A DNA stretch of 64,000 bases from the NCBI RefSeq assembly GCF_009834185.1, contig NZ_CP047174.1, positions 124,001 through 188,000 on the forward strand, in the 5' to 3' direction. Both the position numbers and the translations under genes were made by a program. Under the pieces are notes generated by a model. The model did not search any database and was not told where the DNA came from. It worked only from the letters and a program-made list of their open reading frames with translations. Below are positions 34,962 to 43,185 of this stretch, piece by piece. Numbering within the stretch: the stretch's first letter is position 1; each line of letters starts with the position of its first letter. Source of the stretch: Rathayibacter sp. VKM Ac-2760 (GTDB lineage Bacteria > Actinomycetota > Actinomycetes > Actinomycetales > Microbacteriaceae).

Positions 34962-36230
34962 CTAGCCCTGCGCTTCCTGCATGGCCTCGGCGACACCCTC
35001 GGGCGTGGTGTCGCCGAGGAACAGGGACTGCAGCCGCTCGTTGAGCGTGGTCTGCACCTCGGCCCGCACCGTGCCCAGGGGGACGGTCTCACCCGCTGCC
35101 ACGGCCGCTGCGAAGCTCTCGAGCGCGGCCGGCGGCGTGTACTGGTCGTTCGGCAGCACGGGCACCGACTGGAAACCGTCGGCGTAGATCGCGGAGATCT
35201 CCGGCTTGCCCATGAACTCGAGGAAGGCCTGCGCCGCCGCAGGGTTCTTCGCCGAGGCGTTGATGGTGGTCACGAAGCCCGGCAGGGCGGTCGAGAGGGT
35301 CTTGCCGCTGTCATCGGCGGGCATCGGAACGACGACGTACTCGTTGTCCGGGCCCTGCGCCTGGAGCGAGGGGAGGACGCCTCCGACGTCGACGATGCTG
35401 AGTGCGTTGCCTGCGGCGACCTCGGTCGCGCCCTGGTCGCGGCTGCGGCCCAGCGCGCCCTCTCCGAAGCAGCCGTCGTCGAACATCTTCTTGTAGATGG
35501 TGAACTGGTCGACGAACGCCGAGTCCGTGTAGGTCGCGTCACCCGCCGCGAGCTCGGCGTCGAACTTCGGGTCGGCGCCCCACACGAGGGTTGCGGACTG
35601 TGCATAGGTCAGGAACTGGGGCCCGATGGCGGCGTCGCCGAGACCCTGGCCGTAGGCGTAGACGCCCTTCGCCTGCGCGTCCGCGCAGAACTGGTAGACC
35701 TCCTTGAGGGTCGTCGGAGGAGTGAGGCCGACCTCGTCGAGCTTGGTCTTGTTGTAGATCGAGGTGAGGGGCTGGAAGGCCCCCGGGAAGGAGTACACCT
35801 CGCCGTCGTAGCTGAAGTTGTTCTCCCAGCCCTCGGGGATCTGGTCACCCCAGGTGACGTCGAGGGGGGCGACGCGTCCTGCCGCGGCGAGTGAGACGAC
35901 GGTGTCACCACTGTCACCGACCGCTCCACCGGGGAAGGAGGTGAGGATGTCGGGAGCGGTGTTCCCCTGGAGCTGCGTGATGACGAGTTGACCGATGTCG
36001 CCACCTTGGTAGTCGAACTTCACGTCGACGTCGGGGTACTCCTTCTCGAACTCCGTTCTGATCTCCTCGTAGGTGTCCTTGAACGCGGAGGCGAAGATGC
36101 CGGTCAGTGTTCCGCTCACCTCGCCGTCGGCACTCGGCTGGGTTCCACCGCCGCTGCCGCCCGTGCAGCCGGCGAGCAGGAGTGCTGTGGCGGCGGCGAT
36201 CGACGTCGCCGCGATTCTCTTGATCCTCAT
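34962..36230 (-). CDS. ABC sugar-binding lipoprotein (CUT1)
   Basis: A 422-residue extracellular solute-binding protein of family 1. The signal peptide ends in the lipobox LLLAGC, so Cys22 should be lipidated and the protein anchored outside the membrane. The mature part has the family pattern (FEKEYPDVDVKFDYQGGD near the N-terminus, a Gly/Pro-rich hinge, GKPEISAIYADGFQS near the C-terminus). It is separated from its likely permeases by IclR and GH78, but its upstream region shares the 19-bp element with theirs. It would deliver a rhamnosylated oligosaccharide or glycoside to the permeases (inference). Confidence 0.93.
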   Translation of the reverse strand: MRIKRIAATSIAAATALLLAGCTGGSGGGTQPSADGEVSGTLTGIFASAFKDTYEEIRTEFEKEYPDVDVKFDYQGGDIGQLVITQLQGNTAPDILTSFPGGAVGDSGDTVVSLAAAGRVAPLDVTWGDQIPEGWENNFSYDGEVYSFPGAFQPLTSIYNKTKLDEVGLTPPTTLKEVYQFCADAQAKGVYAYGQGLGDAAIGPQFLTYAQSATLVWGADPKFDAELAAGDATYTDSAFVDQFTIYKKMFDDGCFGEGALGRSRDQGATEVAAGNALSIVDVGGVLPSLQAQGPDNEYVVVPMPADDSGKTLSTALPGFVTTINASAKNPAAAQAFLEFMGKPEISAIYADGFQSVPVLPNDQYTPPAALESFAAAVAAGETVPLGTVRAEVQTTLNERLQSLFLGDTTPEGVAEAMQEAQG

Positions 36231-36306
36231 CGATCGAGTCCTTTTTCGTCTGTGGGTGTGCAGGGGGGGGTCCGATTCAGCTCTCCGTCTTGAATGCCGT
36301 TCTCAA

Positions 36307-36325
36307 TATTCCATCTGCCGGAACG
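36307..36325. promoter_or_regulatory. Putative IclR-regulon element between binding protein and esterase
   Basis: TATTCCATCTGCCGGAACG is the most symmetric copy (TTCC-N7-GGAA). It lies in the divergent region, with a plus-strand TAGAGT at 36345-36350 for the esterase, so both genes may be controlled. Confidence 0.6.
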
Positions 36326-36462
36326 TCATTGCGGATCGCTGAGTTAGAGTATCCACGGATTTCCCGTTGACGCAACAGGCGGGGTCGCCGAGCACCGCGA
36401 GCGCCGACATCGGGGACCGCAGAACGGCAGATCCACTTTCGCGCCCGAATCGAGGAGGACTC

Positions 36463-37428
36463 ATGACCGAAGGACCGATCGCCCCGCCCCAGGATCCCGA
36501 AGCGGAGACGGCGCTCCTCGCGCTCCTGCCTCCGGGATCGAGCCGCCCCGACCCGGATCTCACGAGGATGCGCGCCCCGGCTGTCGAGCGCGCCGACATC
36601 GAGGCGCTCGACCCGGACGGCCGGTTCTCGCTCACGCAGCAGGTGGTCGCGACGAGCGACGGCGGCGAGATCCGCCTCATCGTCGCTCGACCGACGACGG
36701 TGGTACCGAGGGGATGCGCGTACAACATCCACGGGGGCGGCATGGTCTCCGGCTCCCCCCTCGACGGGATGGCCGAACTGCTCGATCACGCCGCTGCACT
36801 GAGCCTGGTCGTCGTCTCGGTCGACTACCGACTCGCGCCGGAGCACCCCCACCCCACGCCGCTCGAGGACTGCTACGCCGGTCTCGTGTGGGTCGAGTCG
36901 ATGCTCGACACGTGGAACGTGCCGTCGCACTCGCTGATCATCACCGGCGGAAGCGCCGGCGGAGGGCTGGCGGCGTGCTGCGCCGTCGTCGCTCGTGATC
37001 GCTCGGGCCCGGCCCTGGCCGGGCAGCTCCTTCTGGAGCCGATGCTCGACAGCCGCAACGACAGCTACTCAGTGCATCAACTCGCCGGGACCGGCACGTG
37101 GGACAGGGCGTACAACGCCTTCGGCTGGGCGGCCTTGCTCGGCCGGAGGAGCGGGTCCGAGGAACTCGATCCGCCGGCGTCCGCCGCGCTGGTCCGCGAC
37201 CTGTCGTCGCTGCCGCCGGCGTATCTCGACGTCGGCAGCACCGACACCTTCCGCGACGAGACCGTCGCCTACGCCGACCGGCTGTGGAAAGCGGGCTGCT
37301 CCGCGGAGCTGCACGTCTGGCCGGGAGGCTTCCACGGCTTCGAGGTCATCGCGCCGCAGTCCGCTCTCGCGGCCGCGGCACGTGCTGCTCGCCTCGACTG
37401 GCTGCGGCGGCGACTCCTCGCCGCGTGA
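36463..37428 (+). CDS. Alpha/beta hydrolase, hormone-sensitive-lipase type esterase
   Basis: A 321-residue esterase of the HSL (GDXG) family. The oxyanion motif is HGGGMVSG, the nucleophile Ser is in ITGGSAGGGLA, and the acid and His are in DTFRDETVAYADRL and GGFHGFEV. No signal peptide, so it is cytosolic. Such enzymes hydrolyse short acyl or phenolic esters. Its divergence from the sugar-binding protein across a shared element suggests that it deacylates imported acylated glycosides (inference). ATG 36463 has GAGGA upstream. Confidence 0.9.
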   Translation: MTEGPIAPPQDPEAETALLALLPPGSSRPDPDLTRMRAPAVERADIEALDPDGRFSLTQQVVATSDGGEIRLIVARPTTVVPRGCAYNIHGGGMVSGSPLDGMAELLDHAAALSLVVVSVDYRLAPEHPHPTPLEDCYAGLVWVESMLDTWNVPSHSLIITGGSAGGGLAACCAVVARDRSGPALAGQLLLEPMLDSRNDSYSVHQLAGTGTWDRAYNAFGWAALLGRRSGSEELDPPASAALVRDLSSLPPAYLDVGSTDTFRDETVAYADRLWKAGCSAELHVWPGGFHGFEVIAPQSALAAAARAARLDWLRRRLLAA

Positions 37429-37452
37429 GCACCGATCGCCGAGGGACCCGGA

Positions 37453-38958
37453 TCACGCCGGTTCGTACGAGACCTGCTGGAGAACGGATCCGGGTCCTCC
37501 GGCCTCGAAGGCGAGCACGCGTCCGGTGAACCCGGACGCCACCTCGGTCGAGAAGTACCGGCCGTCGAGACGCGCCAGTTCGATCGTCCCCTCGGCCGTC
37601 CCGATCGAGGCGACGAGGTCGTCCGGTCCGCCGTGACCCAGCGGGATCTGCGGGGACGCGCTCGGGACGCTCGACAGCACGAGCCGCGCGGAGGCGTCGC
37701 TGAGAGGCATCGAGGCCACCTCGGTGAGCACGTCCCCGATGTGCACGAGCACGCGGGCCCGCTCACCGTCCCACTGGATCCCGCACCAGTGTCGATCGTC
37801 GATCCGCACCGTCATCCGTCCTGCGCCGGAGAACTGTCCGACCGCGCTCCAGGCGAGGTCGAGGACCCGGACGCAGAGCGGTCCCGGCGCGGAGGGATCG
37901 AGCACCCATCCCCTTCCCTGCACGCCGGCGCCCGTGGCCGCGGGTTCTCCGCGGGGGGTGATCCATCGGGGAGGGAGGATCCTCGTCGAGAAGTCCTCGA
38001 CGAACCCCGTCGCCATCGGCGGGACCTCGAACGCGTCGTCGACGACGATCGGCCAGCCGTCCTTCCAGGCGACGCCGGCGAGGAACGTCTCGCGCCCGAG
38101 CACGTGGTAGCCCGGTGTCGACCCTCTGGGGCGCACGCCGAGATAGACGGCGGCCCACTCCCCGTCGACGGTCTCGACGAGATCGGCGTGACCGACGTTC
38201 TGGACCGGGTGGATGCTGCTCCTCCGGGTGAGGATCGGGTTCTCCGGACTCGGTTCGAACGGACCACGCACGCTCGAGCTGCGCGCGACGGTGACGCAGT
38301 GTCCGCGTTCGGTGCCGCCTTCGGCGAGGACGATGTACCAGAAGTCGCCGATGCGGTGGAGGTGCGGGCCCTCGGCCGCCGGGAGTCCGCTGCCCTGCCA
38401 GACCGGGTAGGGATCCTCGAGCAGCTCGCCCGTGGCGAGATCGATCGGCGCCTGGAGGATCCCCTTGCCGCCCTCGACGAAGTCGAGGGCGTGCCAGGTC
38501 AGGTAGCAGGTGCCGTCGTCGTCCCAGCACAGGTCCGGGTCGATGCCGATGGCGCGGGGGACGGAGACGGGCTCGCTCCACTCCCCCGCCGGGTCGGACG
38601 CGGTGAACACCAGCTGACCGGAGTCGAAGTCGCTCGCGTTCGTGGTGATGAACCGGAAGACGCCGTCGTGGTGGCGGAGGGTCGAGCCGTAGACACCTCT
38701 CGATGGCCCGTGGGTGCGCCTCATGAACTGGGAGGGACGGGTGATCACGTGTCCGATCTGCTGCCAGCTGACGAGATCGCGGCTGTGGAAGATCGGGGCA
38801 CCGGGGAAGTACTCGAAGCTCGAGTGGGCGAGGTAGTAGTCGTCGCCCACGCGGCAGATCGTCGGATCCGGGTGGAAGCCCGGGACGATCGGCTGAAGAG
38901 CTCCGCTGACTGCGGGGCCGCGATCCGGTCCGGCAGGGGCGGGGTGAGGGTCGATCAT
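37453..38958 (-). CDS. GH43 family glycosidase (beta-xylosidase/arabinofuranosidase type)
   Basis: A 501-residue GH43 enzyme. The general base Asp is in PGFHPDPTICRVGDDYY, the pKa-modulating Asp is in GIDPDLCWDDDG, and the general acid Glu is in PAAEGPHLHRIGDFWY. A C-terminal beta-sandwich accompanies the five-blade propeller, as in xylosidase or arabinofuranosidase members. No signal peptide. ATG 38958 has CAGGAAG upstream. It is divergent from the LacI gene across a TTGCGCAA site, so it is probably LacI-controlled and works with the GH78 at 40509 on side chains of pectin or plant glycosides (inference). Confidence 0.92.
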   Translation of the reverse strand: MIDPHPAPAGPDRGPAVSGALQPIVPGFHPDPTICRVGDDYYLAHSSFEYFPGAPIFHSRDLVSWQQIGHVITRPSQFMRRTHGPSRGVYGSTLRHHDGVFRFITTNASDFDSGQLVFTASDPAGEWSEPVSVPRAIGIDPDLCWDDDGTCYLTWHALDFVEGGKGILQAPIDLATGELLEDPYPVWQGSGLPAAEGPHLHRIGDFWYIVLAEGGTERGHCVTVARSSSVRGPFEPSPENPILTRRSSIHPVQNVGHADLVETVDGEWAAVYLGVRPRGSTPGYHVLGRETFLAGVAWKDGWPIVVDDAFEVPPMATGFVEDFSTRILPPRWITPRGEPAATGAGVQGRGWVLDPSAPGPLCVRVLDLAWSAVGQFSGAGRMTVRIDDRHWCGIQWDGERARVLVHIGDVLTEVASMPLSDASARLVLSSVPSASPQIPLGHGGPDDLVASIGTAEGTIELARLDGRYFSTEVASGFTGRVLAFEAGGPGSVLQQVSYEPA

Positions 38959-39167
38959 GACGAGCTTCCTGAGAGGGGCGACGATGCCGCCGTCGGTGAG
39001 GCGAGAGCCGGCTCTGGGCCGTGCTCCTCGAGCGATGTTCCCGCGTTCCGGACCGCCATCGGCTCGTTCGACGGGGGCTGCATCACGGGCCTCTCGACCC
39101 GGACCGCCCTTCGTCGTACGCCCGACGCTAGCGGCCGCCCGATCGACGGCATGCCGCAGCGGCCGTT

Positions 39168-39175
39168 TTGCGCAA
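39168..39175. promoter_or_regulatory. LacI operator candidate TTGCGCAA (copy 1)
   Basis: An 8-bp palindrome with a central CG step, as in LacI-family operators, in the 329-base gap between the divergent GH43 and lacI-type genes. I see no gene in the remainder of that gap. Confidence 0.6.
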
Positions 39176-39287
39176 CGGGTCGACGAGCGCGAGGACCGCA
39201 CGCCGACCGTCCCGGGTGGGGGACGCATGACATCCTGTTCAGACGCGGAGCTCGCCGATCGATCACGAGATCCGGGAAGGACCGGCA

Positions 39288-40316
39288 GTGGCGCACAGCG
39301 GACGGGAGGTCGCCCTCCGCGATGTGGCGCGGGCGGCCGGGGTCTCGATCTCGTCCGCCTCGAGGGCGCTCTCGGGGCGCGGGGACCTGCGGCGCGAGAC
39401 GCGTCAGCGTGTGCTCGACGCGGCCCGCGAGCTGGGGTACGCCCCGTCGACGTCCGCGGGGGGCCGTCCCGCGAGCAGTGAGCCCCGAACGGTCGAGCTG
39501 GTCCTCGGCTCCTTCGACGACGACTGGACGGCGGCCGTGACCGACGGCGCGCGGACGGCGGCGTTCGAGCTCGGATTCGATCTCGTGCTCACGCTGGAAA
39601 GGGACGACCCGACGGACGACTGGCCGTCGAGAGTCGCCGCTCGCAGGCCGGCCGGCATCGTCCTCGGGATCATCCGGCCCACCCATCGTCAGATCCTCGA
39701 GTTGCACGACCTGAGGATCCCCGTGATCCTCCTCGATCCGAGATCCGATCCGGACGACCGGCTGATGACGGTGGGGACGAGGGATCTGCAGGGCGGCCGC
39801 GACGCGGGCGAGCACCTGGTCGCGTCAGGCGCCGATCGATTCGTCGTGGTGACGGGAACGCCGCCGTACCGCTTCGGCCGGGCACGCGAAGAGGGGTTCG
39901 CGAGCGCCCTCCGTCAGGCCGGCGTCGAGGACTCGCTGGTCCGGGTGCCCAGCCAGTGGACGGACGCGACGGTGACCCCCGAACTCCTCGGCGCCCTCGC
40001 GGGAGCCGGCGAGGTGGGCGTGTTCGCGTGCAACGACGAGATGGCGCTGACCGTCTACCGAGCGGCCCGCCGTCTCGGCAAACGCATCCCCGACGATGTC
40101 CGTGTCGTCGGATTCAATGACGAGCCTCGCGCCGCGAGCGCGGAGCCCGCCCTCAGCTCGGTCAGGCAACCGCTGCGCGAGATGGCCGGCCGAGCGGTAC
40201 GGCTCGCCGTCGAGCAGCGCGGCGAGGCGCCCGACGCCCCCCACGACCGGGTCGAACTGCCGAGCACACTGGTGACCAGGGAGTCGAGCCGTCGTCCGAC
40301 GGCGCGGGCTCGGTAG
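39288..40316 (+). CDS. LacI family transcriptional regulator
   Basis: A 342-residue LacI-type repressor. The N-terminal HTH and hinge read VALRDVARAAGVSISSASRA then LGYAPSTSAGG. The periplasmic-binding-protein-like sensor ends with the family block VRVVGFNDEPRAASAEPALS and the usual VRQPLREMAGRAV. GTG 39288 is preceded by GGGAAGGA. It sits between GH43 and GH78, each with a TTGCGCAA palindrome upstream, so it most likely represses both and itself. Inducer probably a sugar liberated by these enzymes (inference). Confidence 0.93.
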   Translation: MAHSGREVALRDVARAAGVSISSASRALSGRGDLRRETRQRVLDAARELGYAPSTSAGGRPASSEPRTVELVLGSFDDDWTAAVTDGARTAAFELGFDLVLTLERDDPTDDWPSRVAARRPAGIVLGIIRPTHRQILELHDLRIPVILLDPRSDPDDRLMTVGTRDLQGGRDAGEHLVASGADRFVVVTGTPPYRFGRAREEGFASALRQAGVEDSLVRVPSQWTDATVTPELLGALAGAGEVGVFACNDEMALTVYRAARRLGKRIPDDVRVVGFNDEPRAASAEPALSSVRQPLREMAGRAVRLAVEQRGEAPDAPHDRVELPSTLVTRESSRRPTARAR

Positions 40317-40384
40317 GGCAGACGTTCCCGCGTTGGTCGTACAGAGAGAAGACTCCCCGACCCGGTCCTGCCGAACAGTTGCAG

Positions 40385-40392
40385 TTGCGCAA
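40385..40392. promoter_or_regulatory. LacI operator candidate TTGCGCAA (copy 2)
   Basis: Located about 115 bases upstream of the third GH78 start, in a CAGTTGCAGTTGCGCAAT context. A degenerate copy (CTTGCGCAG) follows at about 40436. Confidence 0.6.
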
Positions 40393-40508
40393 TACCCGGC
40401 GACGGAGACCGGAACGGCGCGGACCGGATGATTGGCTTGCGCAGAGCCGTACCCGCACGTCGACGAGGCCTGGGGCTGGACGTCTCCAAACCTCTCAAGG
40501 AGCAATCG

Positions 40509-42755
40509 ATGACCACTTGGACGCCGTCGTTCATCGCGCCCGCCGAACGCATCGGAACGGAGCGGGTCGTCCGGCTCCGGCATCGGCTCGAGCTCGATCC
40601 GAGCCGCGGCGACGTCGCGTCGGCATCGTTGCGGTGGACCGCCCTCGGCGTCGCTGAGGCGACCATCGACGGGAACCTTGTCGATGGACTCCTCCTCACC
40701 CCGGGCTGGTCCAGCTATCAGTGGCGGCTGCGCTACGCGGAAGTCGACGTGACGGCACTGGTGAACCGCGACAGCGTGATCGAGTTCCGTCTGGGCCCCG
40801 GCTGGTACGCCGGTCGCCTGGGCTTCTACGCAGGCCGTGAGCACTACGGCGACCGGACGGCGGTCGCCGGACAGCTCCGGATCGGCTTCGCCGACGGGAG
40901 TGAGCAGGTCGTTTCCACCGACGAGCTGTGGGAGTGGACGCCGTCTTCGACGCTCGCCGCGGACCTCTACGACGGGCAGACGATCGATGCCCGAATCGCG
41001 GAGCAGGGCGCGTGGGCGGCGGTCGAGCGGATCCCCGCACCGTCCGCTGGACTCGAACCCTACGTCGGTCCTCCCGTGCGCAGGCAGGAGAGCATCGCTC
41101 CCGTCGAGGTCTGGCGATCCCCCTCAGGCCGACTACTCGTCGACTTCGGGCAGAACCTCGTGGGCTGGCTGCGGGTGTCCGTCACCGGACCGGCCGGGAC
41201 GCAGATCGTCATCCGGCACGCCGAAGTGCTCGAGCAGGACGAACTCGGAACGAGGCCCCTGCGATCCGCGTCGGCCACCGATCGCTTCATCCTCTCCGGA
41301 AACGCGGACGTGTTCGAGCCGACCTTCACCTTCCACGGCTTCCGTTACGCGGAGATCACGGGCTGGCCGGGCACGGACGACGACGTCGCGGAGGCCGTGC
41401 AAGCAGTCGTCGTCGGCTCGGAGCTCCGTCGCACCGGCACCTTCCGCTCTTCCCACCCTGAGCTGAACCGACTCCACGAGAACGTCGTCTGGAGCCTCCG
41501 CGGCAACTTCCTCGACATCCCCACCGATTGCCCCCAGCGCGACGAGCGTCTCGGCTGGACCGGGGACATCGCCGTGTTCGCTCCTACCGCCGCCTACCTC
41601 TTCGACGTCCAGGACTTCCTCACGGACTGGATGCTGGACGTCGCCGTCGAGACCGAGAACAACGGAGGCAACGTGCCGTTCGTCGTCCCGAACGTCCTGG
41701 CGCTGGAGCCCGACGCCGAGACGAACCCGATCCTCGGATCCCCTGACCCGACCGCCATCTGGGGCGACGCAGCGGTCTGGGTTCCGTGGGCGCTCTACGA
41801 GCACGACGGCGACCTCGGTCGACTTGCGCGCCTCTACCCGACGATGGCAGCACACGGCGACGCCGTGGCCCGGGTGCTGGACGCCGACGGACTCTGGTCG
41901 AAGGGCTTCCAGTTCGGCGACTGGCTGGACCCGCTCGCCCCGCCGGAGGATCCGGCCGCGGCGCTGACTCCGACCTCGCTGGTGGCGACGGCCAGCGGGT
42001 ACCGCACCTTCACGATGCTCGCGCGTGCTGCACGCGATCTCGGCGATCCCGCTGCAGCGGAGCGGTGGGCGACAGTGAGCGGGCGCCTGCGTGCGGCCTT
42101 CCGCGCGCACTTCCTCGCCGACGGCCGACTCGTCCCAGAGACCTCGACCGGGTATGCGCTGGCGATCGTGTTCCAGCTGTTGGATCCGGAGGAGATCCCC
42201 ACGGCCGGCGCCCATCTCGCCTCCCTCGTCCGCGACAACGGCTTCCGGATCTCCACCGGTTTCGCCGGGACCCCCTTCATCACGCGAGCGCTCGCGGACA
42301 GTGGGCACGTCGAGGAGGCCTACCGGCTCCTCCTCCAGGACGAGTGCCCCTCCTGGCTCTACCCGGTGACGATGGGTGCGACGACCATCTGGGAGCGCTG
42401 GGACTCGATGCTGCCCGACGGCAGTCTCAACAGCGGGGACATGACGTCCTTCAACCACTATGCACTCGGGTCGGTCGCCGAGTGGCTGCACCGAACGGTC
42501 GCAGGGATCGCTCCTCTGGAGCCCGGCTACGGCCGGGTTCTCCTCGCGCCGCGTCCTGGCCCTGGCCTCGACTGGTGCGAGAGCGAACTGATCCTGCCGA
42601 GCGGACCGGTGAGCGTCCGGTGGGAGCGGACGCCCCGCGGCGTCACGCTCGACGTCCGACTGAGCGTGCCCGGAGTCGTGAGCTGGCCCGGTCTCGACGA
42701 TGTCGATCTCGCCATCGGAGAGCACCGCCTCGAGCTGCCTGCCGAGGCTCGTTAG
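40509..42755 (+). CDS. GH78 alpha-L-rhamnosidase (third)
   Basis: A 748-residue GH78 enzyme with the canonical catalytic motif DCPQRDERLGWTGDIAVF, the block VDFGQNLVGWLRV, and the C-terminal MTSFNHYALGSVAEWLHR region. It lacks the first beta-sandwich domain of the copy at 5096 and starts directly with the jelly-roll part (RWTALGVAEATIDGNLVDG), hence the shorter length. No signal peptide, so intracellular. ATG 40509 has AAGGAG upstream. It is probably controlled by the LacI protein encoded just before it. Three GH78 genes with three distinct domain make-ups in 38 kb point to diverse rhamnosylated substrates. Confidence 0.94.
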   Translation: MTTWTPSFIAPAERIGTERVVRLRHRLELDPSRGDVASASLRWTALGVAEATIDGNLVDGLLLTPGWSSYQWRLRYAEVDVTALVNRDSVIEFRLGPGWYAGRLGFYAGREHYGDRTAVAGQLRIGFADGSEQVVSTDELWEWTPSSTLAADLYDGQTIDARIAEQGAWAAVERIPAPSAGLEPYVGPPVRRQESIAPVEVWRSPSGRLLVDFGQNLVGWLRVSVTGPAGTQIVIRHAEVLEQDELGTRPLRSASATDRFILSGNADVFEPTFTFHGFRYAEITGWPGTDDDVAEAVQAVVVGSELRRTGTFRSSHPELNRLHENVVWSLRGNFLDIPTDCPQRDERLGWTGDIAVFAPTAAYLFDVQDFLTDWMLDVAVETENNGGNVPFVVPNVLALEPDAETNPILGSPDPTAIWGDAAVWVPWALYEHDGDLGRLARLYPTMAAHGDAVARVLDADGLWSKGFQFGDWLDPLAPPEDPAAALTPTSLVATASGYRTFTMLARAARDLGDPAAAERWATVSGRLRAAFRAHFLADGRLVPETSTGYALAIVFQLLDPEEIPTAGAHLASLVRDNGFRISTGFAGTPFITRALADSGHVEEAYRLLLQDECPSWLYPVTMGATTIWERWDSMLPDGSLNSGDMTSFNHYALGSVAEWLHRTVAGIAPLEPGYGRVLLAPRPGPGLDWCESELILPSGPVSVRWERTPRGVTLDVRLSVPGVVSWPGLDDVDLAIGEHRLELPAEAR

Positions 42756-43138
42756 CGAGGGTCTCGATGCTGCCCGTCCGGTGCGGATGATCGAGGGAGT
42801 GCCCTCGAGTGCGGCACCCGTCCGTGATCGACGCCGCGACGACTCCCGTCCTCGGCGGAACCGGGCTGGGCGCTTCGTCGGCTGCGGAGAAAGCAGAGGA
42901 CGACGCTCGCCTAGGTGACCCGGGGATCTTCTGCGAGTACAGCCCAGAGAGACCGCCCCGGACAGACGTGTCCCGTCAGCGGAACGCGCGCCGCGTGATG
43001 ATGTTCCCCCGGCCGCCGGAACTCGTCGCGACATCGCGGGGCTCGTGCGGAGGACGTCGACCGTGCAGATGCTCGAAGTCCTGTGCACAGACATCGGAGG
43101 TCGAAACCCGCACCACTCCGGTGGAGACCGGCGGATCG
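42756..43138. other. Intergenic stretch without a recognisable gene
   Basis: Between the third GH78 and the terminator of the truncated hydrolase I find no ORF with convincing codon use, and no palindrome of note. It may be a remnant of rearrangement, like the region at 44.5-44.9 kb. Confidence 0.5.
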
Positions 43139-43179
43139 GCGGCGGTGGGAACGCCCGACCTGGGCGTCCCCACCGCCGC
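43139..43179 (-). terminator. Terminator downstream of the truncated hydrolase
   Basis: An 18-bp stem with one mismatch and a GACCT loop, seven bases beyond the stop at 43186. Confidence 0.8.
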
Positions 43180-43185
43180 GTCCTG

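Noticed and set aside
40431..40440. CTTGCGCAG as a fourth LacI site
   Set aside because: It matches only partly, and I could not separate it from chance. Mentioned only with the copy at 40385.
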